From: Limnomonas spitsbergensis
Taxonomy: Eukaryota; Chlorophyta; Chlorophyceae; Chlamydomonadales
Direction of reading: 5' to 3'
Assembly: GCA_037349105.1 (NCBI GenBank)
Contig: JAYJMM010000041.1
Span: 4,092,001-4,156,000, forward strand
Length of the DNA: 64,000 nucleotides
Shown here: one piece after another, positions 54,666-64,000 of the stretch
Layout of the letters: the number at the start of each line of letters is the position of its first letter
How positions within the stretch are numbered: the first letter of the stretch is position 1
Made by a program: the position numbers and the translations under genes
Notes under the pieces: model-generated
What the model saw: only the letters and a program-made list of their open reading frames with translations
Databases searched by the model: none
Told to the model about the DNA's origin: nothing

Positions 54666-56098
54666 AGTAGGATGGAACGTTTTGTGGCACATCACCTAAT
54701 TTTGATCATGCATTTCAACCTCCTTCATGTGTTCCAAGGGATATGCTCAAATGAACACGAGATTTTGTCTGCCTGTTGATGATGGGCAAGACTAGGTAAC
54801 CAACAGTCAGATGGAGGAGAGGCCACCTATGTCAACAGTCAGATGGAGGAGAGGCTACCCATCTAAACAGTACGTCCCAGCAACCTATAGTTGGACTCAG
54901 CATCTCACAACAACAGAAGTTAACAAGTTCACATTGGGACTTCAATTGCTCTGGCACCCATGTACACAGGTGGTAGCACGGGCACATGGGGCGATGTACG
55001 GGTGCACAGGTGAAGCCATGCAAGCTGCTTACCAATGTTTGCCTGTCACCTAAATCACACCACACGATATCTTGTACCCATGACTTTTCCCGTCTTCCCG
55101 CTTGATACAGCCATCAACACACAAGCCGATGACCTGATCCCCCAGGTGTTGGTTGCGACAGTACGTCTTACGGCTCTCATTTCCTATCAATTGGAACTTA
55201 ACTGAAAGGAAATTGACAATATATCGGGAAGAGGACGCGAGCACGCGGAACAGACTCTCCCTACCCAGACCAGACCTGACCAGGCGCGTCGTGACCCACA
55301 CCCAACCTGCGCACCGTCGACCTGGGCCTTTCATTTTTATTACAATGGGATTGGCTGCTCTGCTCAGCTCAATTTTTTCCTTGACTGCGACTGCACCCGC
55401 ACCGTACAGGGCGGGTCAGATGTATCGACACGTTTTAGGGGTACTGAGGTTTGACCCGCCGTCCCAACCTAGTTCACACTAGCAGTACCAACTGCAATTT
55501 GAAGTAATCTCTCTAGGAACTGCCTTGATCGACCTGGTGTGTTGCTACATCGTCACGTGCTGTAATCAGCTTGCCATACACGGTTTATTGAGGTCTGTTG
55601 GGGTATCATGTGAATCCGAATGGCAGTTGGATGCCAAAAACTGTCCCGTTGGGTACCAAACTTGCGGCGGCTGAGCCTGAAAAGTGGCAAAACCCGATTA
55701 AGGTAGAACCTGAGGTGGGTGTAGGTGGGGCATAGACGGAGGCATTGCTACCTTCCCTGGGTCATTTGGCCAATCCAACATGCAGATATGGCCTTCCATG
55801 TGGCCCACATCAGGGCTGTCTTTGATATATTGGAATTCACTCCATACCTGTCTGATTGCTATGATGTCTGGTGATTCAGAGAGCCTGAGAGTAGCTCATT
55901 AAGACTGCCACCCAATTTTTGCATCATTCCTCACTCCAGAGGCTGCAAATTTGGGGCAAAGGTGGCTTGTCAGGAAGCCATGCCCCTTGCCCCATGCAGC
56001 CCCTCAGCCATGCAAGCTCCCATATCACTGCCACTGAGTTCCAGAATGCCTGAAGTCAGGTATCCACTCCTTATTCACACATCTTGATTTTCATGTCC
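54666..56098. other. Distal spacer of unit 2
   Basis: As in unit 1. The LTR target at 54817-54820 is empty. No gene is supported. Confidence 0.5.
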
Positions 56099-56870
56099 TT
56101 TATTCCAGCCCCCCTTCTTATCTGAGCTGAACCAGCCAGATCTGCCGAGGACTGGTTTTGCGAGAGGACGGAAAAAACAGCACTGGTGGTTTCAGCGCCA
56201 CAACCCTAGGCTTAACATCAGGTAATACTTCAGCTATGGAGGCCAGCACTGCAATATAACATCCTCAAAAAATTAGAGGCAGGCCCCTCAGCATGGCCAA
56301 GTTATCTCAAAACATAAATGTATTGGAGTTGGTGATTCTGTCAAGTGGACTCCTTAAGCCCATTGTGTTTGCGTTTGATTATCTCAAGGGACAGTTGGTG
56401 CCTACCAGTATTAGTGCACTACTAGCAATCAGGTTAGAGCACAGTCAATGTGTAACTGATATCAAGTCATGACCTAACCTCCTTGCACTGCTGGGCCTGT
56501 CCTCGTTTTTACGATACATATGACCCGCCCAGTACGACGTGGGCGAAGAGTGGCAGGCGCGCTGGCGGAAGCGTACGACGGGCCTGCCGCCCAGCGCTCC
56601 GCCAGCGACTCCGCGGCAAGTGTACACCCAAGTGGGACTTACTTACAGCCCAGCTGCTCACCTCAATCTCCAATGGAAACACGGCCTTAACGTGACGCTT
56701 GACTCCCTGTCGCATTGCTGTCAGCCGGTTGAGAAATGAGTTGTGGCAGCTCAGCAGCAGGTCTAAAGCCAAGGTGAATACTTGAATATTGGAACACCTT
56801 CCTTGCTTGGTCGCGCGTACTGGAATATTTGCACTGTGCGGTGATCAGCATATATTTTTGCCCTTCACAG

Positions 56871-58084
56871 GGGCCTTCGGTCACCCCTTCTGGGGCGGCG
56901 ACTGAGAGAGAGGCGTTGACGCATGTTCAAGTCAAGAGCCTGTCGGCTGCTGCTGCTGGGGATACGGTGAGATTGGGAATACTTTTGTTTATCGAGCCCA
57001 AGGGGAAAGAGAAGGGAAGGGGATACCGGTAGGGAGGGAGGAGGGGAAGTGCAGAGAGAAATACAGTACCGTAAACGAAAGTTCGTGGCTTTCGAGGAAT
57101 GCACCAGCCATAACTAGGTGACGAGATTGATGATGTGTGTAAATGAGTATCACATGACGAAACGTGCTTCTTGCTTCTTGCTGTTGCTGATGCAGGTCCA
57201 CTCCAACATGGGGGGTGGGACCTCTTCCCCAGCACCAGCCTCCCCCCAGCCCACACGACGCCGCGGCCCCGTGGCCCCTTCTCCACACGCCCATGGGACC
57301 CAAGGCCAGGTGGGGGTGCTAGTGGAAGGTGGGGGCTGATAGGGGGGCTGAGAGTGCCGTGGGGCCATGAACAACAACGTAATGCGCACGAGAACCCACA
57401 ACCTGGTGCCCCAGCCCTTGCACTCTAGCCTATCTAGTGCCCCCCCGATACACTCACACCTTGTGCCCCTCCACTCTCGCTCTTGCACCTGGTCGCCCCC
57501 CGTCATGGATGCCATCCGTCCACCTGGTCGCTCCCCGCTCTTACGTTGTGTCTCTTCACCTGCCAGTGCGCCTTCTGCAGGTGCTGCAGCATACGACGAC
57601 TAAGGCGATTCCTTGCGCCCTCCCCCACCTGCCTACCTGCAGGCGCCGCAACCCATCGTGTCCCGAGGAGCATTGCAGGACGCTGTGGAGGAGGGAGTTG
57701 CGGCAGTCGAAGCGTTGGCGATGCATGACCTCAAAGATTTTGTGGCAGACCCGGTGAGGATTGAGCCCTTGGGCGGGATCTGGAGGGCATGCCTGGCGCT
57801 TGTTCTGAGAGGTGGCCCGTTCCCGTACTGGTTCCGGGTGAAGGATTAGGGCCCTCCTGAACCCTGACTGGTTGTCCTGGTGTGCTTAAGTGATTTTGGT
57901 TTTTGTTGCTGTCGCTGCAGGATGTTGAGGAGGATGAAAGTGGGGACAAGTACGTGTGCGGCAGCCATGTGGATGAGGTGAGAGGCTGTGGGCGAAGCGG
58001 ACTAGCTAGGATGTCACACCCCGGCTGCAGGAGAGCAGGTGTGCACCAATCGGGCCTCGACCGTCTAAAAGCTCTGCTCTATAA
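56871..58084 (+). CDS. Small multi-exon gene of unknown function, unit 3
   Basis: The exons at 56871-56966, 57196-57309, 57643-57753, 57921-57977 and 58031-58084 are unchanged from unit 2 as far as read. That the small gene stays intact while the esterase is broken in every unit may mean it is the one still in use, or simply that it is shorter. Confidence 0.5.
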
Positions 58085-58099
58085 TACCAGTAGTCCCCT

Positions 58100-58294
58100 C
58101 TGAGCGCCCATTGCCTTCTGAGCGCCCATTACCTCTTGAGCGCCCATTGCCCTTTGAGCGCCCATTACCTCTGAGCGCCCATTAGCCTCTGAGCGGCCAT
58201 TACTTCTTGAGCGCCCTCTGAGCGTCCATTGCCCTTTCAGCGTCCATTGCCCTTTGAGCGCCCATGGCCTCTGAGCGCCCATGGCCCTTTGAGG
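58100..58294. repeat. TGAGCGCCCATTGCC minisatellite, unit 3
   Basis: Same length as in units 1 and 2 with a base change (CCCATTACC for CCCAATACC). Confidence 0.85.
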
Positions 58295-58516
58295 GTGCAA
58301 AGATGCTTGCTGCTTGTAGTGTGTGCTGGTCCAGGAAATGTCTCACTGCATCCCATTCACTTTTATCTCCGACCACTAAACCCTAAATAAAAACCTACTC
58401 AGCACACATACGGTACATGAGTGATATATCTCTCTGTTTTCCCTTCCATGCAGCCAATCGCTGGTAATCGCCGTCAATCAAGCACAACACCTGACAGTAT
58501 CTGTACTGACAGCATC

Positions 58517-61500
58517 ATGATAATTGGAATACTGCGGGTGGGAATACTGCCAACAACGTCCAAGCAGCTCCTTCTCCTCCTGTTGTCTTCGTATTGCTTG
58601 TTTGGCCTCGTGGCGACCGCCGGCGTTTCAGCAGGTAGGTCATTCATTCAGGATGCTATAAAAGAGCGGCCAAACCCAATGCAATAGTTAAGTCCTGAAT
58701 TCCTGCCTAATTTAAAAGCTAACATTTCTGAATCCCTGCCTAATTTAAACTCAGCATACGGTATATACCGGTATACAGTACGGTAACAAACTCAGTATAT
58801 ACCGTATATAGTACGGTGATGAACTCAAAGTCGTTTCCCTCTCCTCATTATGTGAGCCCTACTTACTAGGGGAGGGGTCCTCATTCACTGTCACAGTTTG
58901 TACCGCCACACACTCACTCCTGCTGTCACACGGTCGTCACACATCACTGATGTGACATCAGTCACTGACTGCCACTTTATTTTATTTGAAGTAAACATAT
59001 CCACCTTTGCGCCTCCGCCCTTTGTTTGCCCTCCGATTGTTGCTAAGAGGCCGCCAATTCCTTCTTTCCCTTTGTTTGATTGGTTCCTCCCAAGCTCCGC
59101 ATTCACCTGCCATCTCACCAGGGGACCATTACGATCATTCCATAATCTGCCCAGTCCCCACGCCTCCCTCGCCGACTGAATCCCGCTCAACCCTCTTCTC
59201 CTTAGTTTACTGCCTCCCAATTGTGCACATGCCTTCACCCTGTCTGCCCTGTCCTGACCTGACCTGGCCTGACACCCTGATCAGCCTCCCGCCCGACATA
59301 CCTGCTACCCACATGCCCAAACCCTGCTGCCTCCCTGAAATTGTGCTACTCTCTCCCACTCCAGCATCTTCCCTCACTGCGAATTTCTGACATTTTGTAG
59401 CATCCCGTGCGCCAAATCTGTGTTACACATACGAGCCTCATGAGTCAACTTGCTTCATCTGTGACCATGGATCGACAGAGGCCGGCTGTCTGCATCATCG
59501 GGCGCGGCGGAACACATATCGCTGTGCGCGCCCAAATGCCTTCAACCTTAGCAGCTGGGTTGCGGACATGGAGGGCACGCAAGGGCTCCAAAGCTTTGAA
59601 GCCGCGCTTACAGGCGGCTTAGGTGACACCAGCAGCTGCCCCATCGTCGCCTCGGGGAATTTCTCTGTGGCCCCATGCCCACCGGGCCTGCACCATCATG
59701 CACCCTCGGGACATGAAGCCGGTTTGGATTAGCCGCCCACAGATAGTAACTGCCACCATCACTGCTCTAACATCTCTGACATGCTCCATGGGTCTTTCAC
59801 CCAAGATCGGTCTGGTACCGGCGATGGCTGGCCTCTCGACCACATCTGGCAAACTCACAGCGGGTGCTCCGCGATGAGCCTGCGGCCCCGCGAGGCAGTG
59901 CCTTATCTTCATGCCAGTGGAGTCACGCGAATCATCTTCGTAGGGGACAGCCTACTGCGGCAGGTCAGGAATTGAAGGGTCCCTCCCATACAGGTTATAT
60001 GCTGCCTTAAGTAATACCAACCCTGATAGATGATATTCACATGTATTTCCTCTCCCCCCAAAGGTCAAAGATCTCATGCCCCAAACCTTGTATGCACATT
60101 GTGTCTTGTTGCATGGGAAGCCCTCCCCCCCTAAGTTGTGACACACAAGCAACTTAGACCAGGATTATAATGGCATGATACCACCACAGTACTGTTGGAT
60201 TTAATACTCATCATATAATCTGCATTTCATTCTTCCAAATGCCAGACATTTAGCCGCTTCGTGTCTATGGCAAGGCAGCTTAACAGCCACATAGAGTCTC
60301 ACACGTGGAATGATGCGCGCTATCGACTCTGGAGCCACCGTGACCTCCACGAGCTAGGTGGCGAAGGCTGCTCAAAGGCTGAACGGGAGGAGTGGTTCAC
60401 AGACTTACTCCACCCCGTGCGCCGCCACAAAGTCGCATTGCGTCTGGGCGGAAGCCACGGCTTTTCCAAGAGGTGGGGTTGCATACCCTTCCAGCACACT
60501 GCTGGCACCATTTCGATGCCTCACTGCACCTTCCATGCACCCTACCCACGACACAGTATGTGACCCCCCTATACCTGTCATCATGTCTCTTGAACCAAGC
60601 CCACACATTGACCACATTTAGCCACACTTCTTGTGCCACAATTAGCCCCCACTCTCAGCCGCCTGCCGGTGTGCCTGTTTTCCACATAGCTTGTTGACAT
60701 TCATCGTGTGCCAGTGTCTGGTGTATACGTCTTTCTTGCTCTGCTTAAAAGAAGAAAAATGCTGCCAATTTTCAATCCTGCCTTGTTGCCATTGTACTTG
60801 TCTCCTCAATCCTCATTCCCCAGGTGCTTGCTAGAAACTGATGCATGTTTGGTCGCTCATCTTTCTTTTTGTCAGGTGGGATGGCGCAGCGCCAGGAGAG
60901 CGTGCCCCTGAGGGCGAGGAACCGCTCTTGGACGTGTTATATTTCTGGATGAACGATCTTGAGGGGCAGGACCATTTCTGGACTGCCATCTCCGCCATGG
61001 TTGAGGAGCAGGGCAGCAACTTCGCGCGCACCATCTTTGTCACCGGTGTGTGGGCCTGGTACCGTAATCAGCCGGACGGCCTTCTCTCAGATGTCAACCT
61101 GCCCAAGCTCTACAGGGTCCTGGAAGGCTTAGGCAGACTGCATGTGCATGAAGCTGCAGTCCCTCGAGTCTATGTGTTCAACATGCACTTGGCAGGCCCA
61201 AGGGAAGACATCAGGTTGGTGATTTTGCCTGAATTCGCCTGGTTTCGCCTGATGCGGGGTCTTCTTCCTTCATTCACATGTGGGGCATTCTGAATTTGCA
61301 TGGCATGTAACCTGAAATCACACAACACCCGAACATCATTGCGTCCTCCTACCTCGTAGGAACTACAACGAATATATATCCAACTGGACTCGGCAAGCGG
61401 GGAAGCACGTTGTGCATGTCGACTACGATGCTATTTCGAGTGCCAAACCTTTCCGTCCGGCGTTTTGTGACGGGGTACACCCATCATGCGAAATGGACAG

Positions 61501-61624
61501 TGACAGCATTGGCCCATGCATCAAGCTGAACGAGCATGGCGGCTGCACAGACTCTTTGAGCACTGTGGCAATTGCGGCCGTACTAAACGACTTTTGCAAC
61601 CCGCACATGGCGGTGCGGCTGTGA
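58517..61624 (+). pseudogene. PC-esterase-like gene, unit 3, TAG in exon 2
   Basis: Exons: 58517-58634, 59401-59963, 60246-60559, 60876-61214 and 61360-61624. Exon 4 is open here (PGERAPEGEEPLLDVLYFWM) with GAG at 60898-60900 where units 1 and 2 have TAG. Exon 2 instead carries TAG at 59730-59732 (Leu in the other units, about residue 150), ahead of the GDS motif. Exon 3 has a cluster change, IESHTWN for IDAWTWN. The DxxH block is CDGVHPS. All splice sites used in unit 1 are kept. Confidence 0.7.
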
Positions 61625-61741
61625 TCAAAATTAAAATTGTGTGCAAATGACATGCATCCGGGCTTGAGGCACCAACTCACCAGGGGATGGGGTCTCCAAC
61701 TCCCCCCACGGGCCGCATCCTCCAAAACCCCTTTTTTCTCA

Positions 61742-61861
61742 GGGGTACGAAAGTCTCCACCATGGCCGGCAACGTTACGAAAAGGCGAAGTTCCTAATGA
61801 ATGTAGTAATTATTCATGTTTTGTGTAGCGTTGCCGGCCATGGTGGAGACTTTTGCGCCCC
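61742..61861. mobile_element. Hairpin (MITE-like), unit 3
   Basis: Same structure as in units 1 and 2. The left arm has GGGGTACGAAAG for GGGGCGCGAAAG, so pairing at the outer end is slightly weaker. Confidence 0.6.
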
Positions 61862-62269
61862 CGGGACTGATGCGTTGATTCCGTATTGTCCCGGGCTTAA
61901 AAATCGGCCTGGTGAGTCGCGAGGTGTGTTTAAAATACGATACATAAGTGTATGTAAATATAACCATTCGTAGCACGGCAAGACTCTGAGAAACTTGTTG
62001 CAGCAACATAACATGTTGTCCATGCAGCTGACTCAAGGTTGAGGGAACAACTCACTAGGAGAACCACTGTCCGTTGACCATGTAAATAAATCAACTGTTG
62101 ATATCAGCCTATCGCACCAAAATCATGCCAGGAAAATGCTGACGGCCATGTAAGCTAGGGTCCAACAGCAAAAGAGGATTTCAAGATAACAGACAACATC
62201 GCATACAGTCTCGAGACACCTCAAGTGGCCGGCAAGAGGCATCAGAGGATTTGTGTGCAGTCATAAAAG

Positions 62270-63140
62270 TCCTAGCTGGGGGCATCTGTAACTCTGTTCA
62301 TAACTTCCAGGGGATGTGCAATTCAAGCAAAACAGGCCTCATTGCTCAGCAGCTCTAGGGTGGAGGATTTCTGGACAGAGGGTGGCCTGGCTGGTATGTC
62401 CTACCAGTTGCTCCATACTTGCAGCAGCCCAATAATTTTTGTGCAGTCGCAATAGTCATAGCTGGGGGCATCTGTATCTCTGTTCATAATCGCCAGGGGA
62501 TGTGTAATTCAAGCAAAACAGGCCTCATTGCTCAGCAGCCCTAGGGTGGAGGATTTCTGGATTGAGGGTGGCCTGGCTGGCATGTTCTACCAGTTGCTCC
62601 ATACTTGCAGCAGCCCAATATTTTTTGTGCAGACGCAATAATCATAGCTGGGGGCATCTGTATCTCTGTTCATAATCGCCAGGGGATGTGTAATTCAAGC
62701 AAAACAGGCCTGAGTGCTCAGCAGCCCTAGGGTGGAGGATTTCTGGATTGAGGGTGGCATGGCTGGTATGTCCTACCAGTTGCTCCATAATTGCAGCAGC
62801 CCAATATTAATTTTTGTAAAGTCATAATAGTCATAGCTGGGGGCATCTGTATCTCTGTTCATAATCGCCAGGGGGGGGATGTGTAATTCAAGCAAAACAG
62901 GCCTGAGTGCTCAGCGGCCCTAGGGTGGAGGATTTCTGGATTGAGGGTGGCATGGCTGGTATGTCTTACCAGTTGCTCCATAATTGCAGCAGCCCAATAT
63001 TTATTTTTTGTTAAGTCATAATAGTCATAGCTGGGGGCATCTGTAAGTCTGTTCATAATCGCCAGGGGATGTGTAATTCAAGCAAAACAGGCCTGAGTGC
63101 TCAGCGGCCCTAGGGTGGAGGATTTCTGGATTGAGGGTGA
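62270..63140. repeat. 186-bp repeat, five copies, unit 3
   Basis: Copies start at about 62277, 62461, 62647, 62837 and 63030, with periods of 184-193 caused by small indels (a G run near 62872, AATATTAATTTT variants). Units 1 and 2 have three copies. Confidence 0.9.
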
Positions 63141-63294
63141 GTAGGATGGAACGTTTTGTGGCACAGCACCTAATTTTGTTCATGCATTTCAACCTTCTTC
63201 ATGTGGTCCAAAGGATATGCTCAAATGAACACGAGATTTTGTCTGCCTGTTGATGATGGGCAAGACTAGGTAACCAACAGTCAGATGGAGGAGA

Positions 63295-64000
63295 TGTCAT
63301 GCTGATGTAGCGCACCGCGCGTATTACTGAATTATCAGTTCCTTGTTTAAGAATTCCTGCAGTTGAACTCTGTTTACGGAACTGCTGTTGCAGTTACACT
63401 TTTGTGTTGTCTCTGGATATCAGAGAAGTGTGTATTTTCACACTTTAGCCTCCTTCTTAGTGGCTGCTTGGTTTTCTGCTGCCACTATTTCTTTCTTACT
63501 TGAAGCCCTGATTTCGTAATCACCCTTTAATCTGAAGTTACATAGTCACTCCTCATCGAGCAAGCACAAACACTGCTCACTTTATTCCAGCAAGCACAAA
63601 CACTGCTCGAATATCGATCCATCATACAGAACAAGCACAAACACTGTTCGACCCTTCAGTCTAAGCAAGCACAAACACTGCTTAGTCTTGGAGGTCTTCT
63701 CTTGATATTTCATTCGGCCCTTATCAGGCATTCTCCAGCCTTCCAGCTGGTTTACCACCACCAACTCCATCAACACTTCATCAACAGCCAGTCCAGAGGC
63801 TCCAAGTCGACTCCTTGATAGATCATCAAACGAGTCTCCCCATCTGAAGATCGCCTACAAGCGACTTCCCACTGAAGATCATCGTACCCTGTCACCAGTG
63901 TACTACAACTTCGACTGCTACTACAGTCACCTTCGGAAGGGTCGACCCATCAGGCAATCTTGTCAACAGTAGAGAATAGTCAGGTAAGTAGTCCAGGGGA
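63295..64000. mobile_element. Right copy of the LTR, inverted, cut by window end
   Basis: Starts TGTCATGCTGATGTAGCGCA directly after GAGA (63291-63294) and follows the reverse complement of 7167-6461 to the last base, with few differences. It contains the same four CAGTGTTTGTGCTT motifs (as AAGCACAAACACTG, 63565-63690). Confidence 0.85.

Larger units (their letters stand above)
48004..56098 (+). repeat. 8.1-kb tandem unit 2
   Basis: Starts CTTTATTCCAGCCCCCC. It matches unit 1 across its whole length with rare differences (for example one T fewer in a T run near 55336). All genes and repeats of unit 1 recur at +8,095. Confidence 0.95.
56099..63294 (+). repeat. 8.1-kb tandem unit 3, interrupted by an LTR
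   Basis: It matches unit 2 at +8,094 but carries more substitutions, several in tight clusters, and more copies of the 186-bp repeat. It is interrupted at 63295 by the LTR, so its distal 1.4 kb is not in the window. Confidence 0.95.

Noticed and set aside
44712..59732. Reassignment of TAG to a sense codon
   Set aside because: TAG replaces Glu in two units and Leu in another, and it also ends ORF B and appears in the decayed methyltransferase. Independent nonsense mutations explain it better.
1..64000. tRNA or rRNA genes
   Set aside because: No tRNA cloverleaf with TTCGANTC-type boxes and no rRNA core sequences were noticed. A covariance-model scan was not possible.

Overview
This window is nuclear DNA from a eukaryote, most likely a green alga. 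GT-AG introns split genes into short exons. There is a multi-exon esterase of the PC-esterase type found in plants and algae, an F-box/LRR protein of the kind common in chlorophytes, remains of LTR and LINE retroelements, and over 20 kb of minisatellite. Nothing bacterial is visible (no operons, no Shine-Dalgarno sites). The lineage is an inference from gene families, not from a marker gene.

Layout. (1) 1-4.4 kb: a low-complexity ORF and an F-box-like/LRR gene on the minus strand, the latter interrupted by an in-frame TGA. (2) 4.45-7.25 kb: an inverted partial copy of the 8.1-kb unit found at the other end of the window, followed by a 903-bp LTR with a 4-bp target duplication. (3) 8.7-14.9 kb, minus strand: a decayed coding block that reads as a retroelement. 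It has three overlapping ORFs stepping by -1 (coiled-coil, gag-like in layout), a proline/glycine repeat segment, and a broken cytosine-5 DNA methyltransferase domain. (4) 14.7-39.9 kb: a segment duplicated head to tail (about 14.7-29.8 and 29.8-39.9 kb). Each copy holds a 20/60-bp satellite, a palindromic element of about 0.6 kb and a 34-bp satellite. The two copies differ by satellite expansion, a 1.9-kb LINE-ORF1 insertion (first copy only) and a 132-bp insertion (second copy only). (5) 39.9-63.3 kb: three tandem units of about 8,095 bp. Each has a small five-exon gene of unknown function and a PC-esterase-like gene of five exons (about 532 codons). (6) 63.3-64 kb: the same LTR as in (2), inverted, cut by the window end.

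The esterase probably acts on cell-wall or matrix glycans from the Golgi: it has an N-terminal hydrophobic anchor, FVGDSLLRQ and a C-terminal DxxH. None of the three copies is fully open under the standard code: units 1 and 2 share a TAG in exon 4, and unit 3 has a different TAG in exon 2. The remaining content is mainly retroelement debris and hierarchical satellite. The two LTR copies sit at the same target position in two oppositely oriented copies of the unit, which ties the two ends of the window together.
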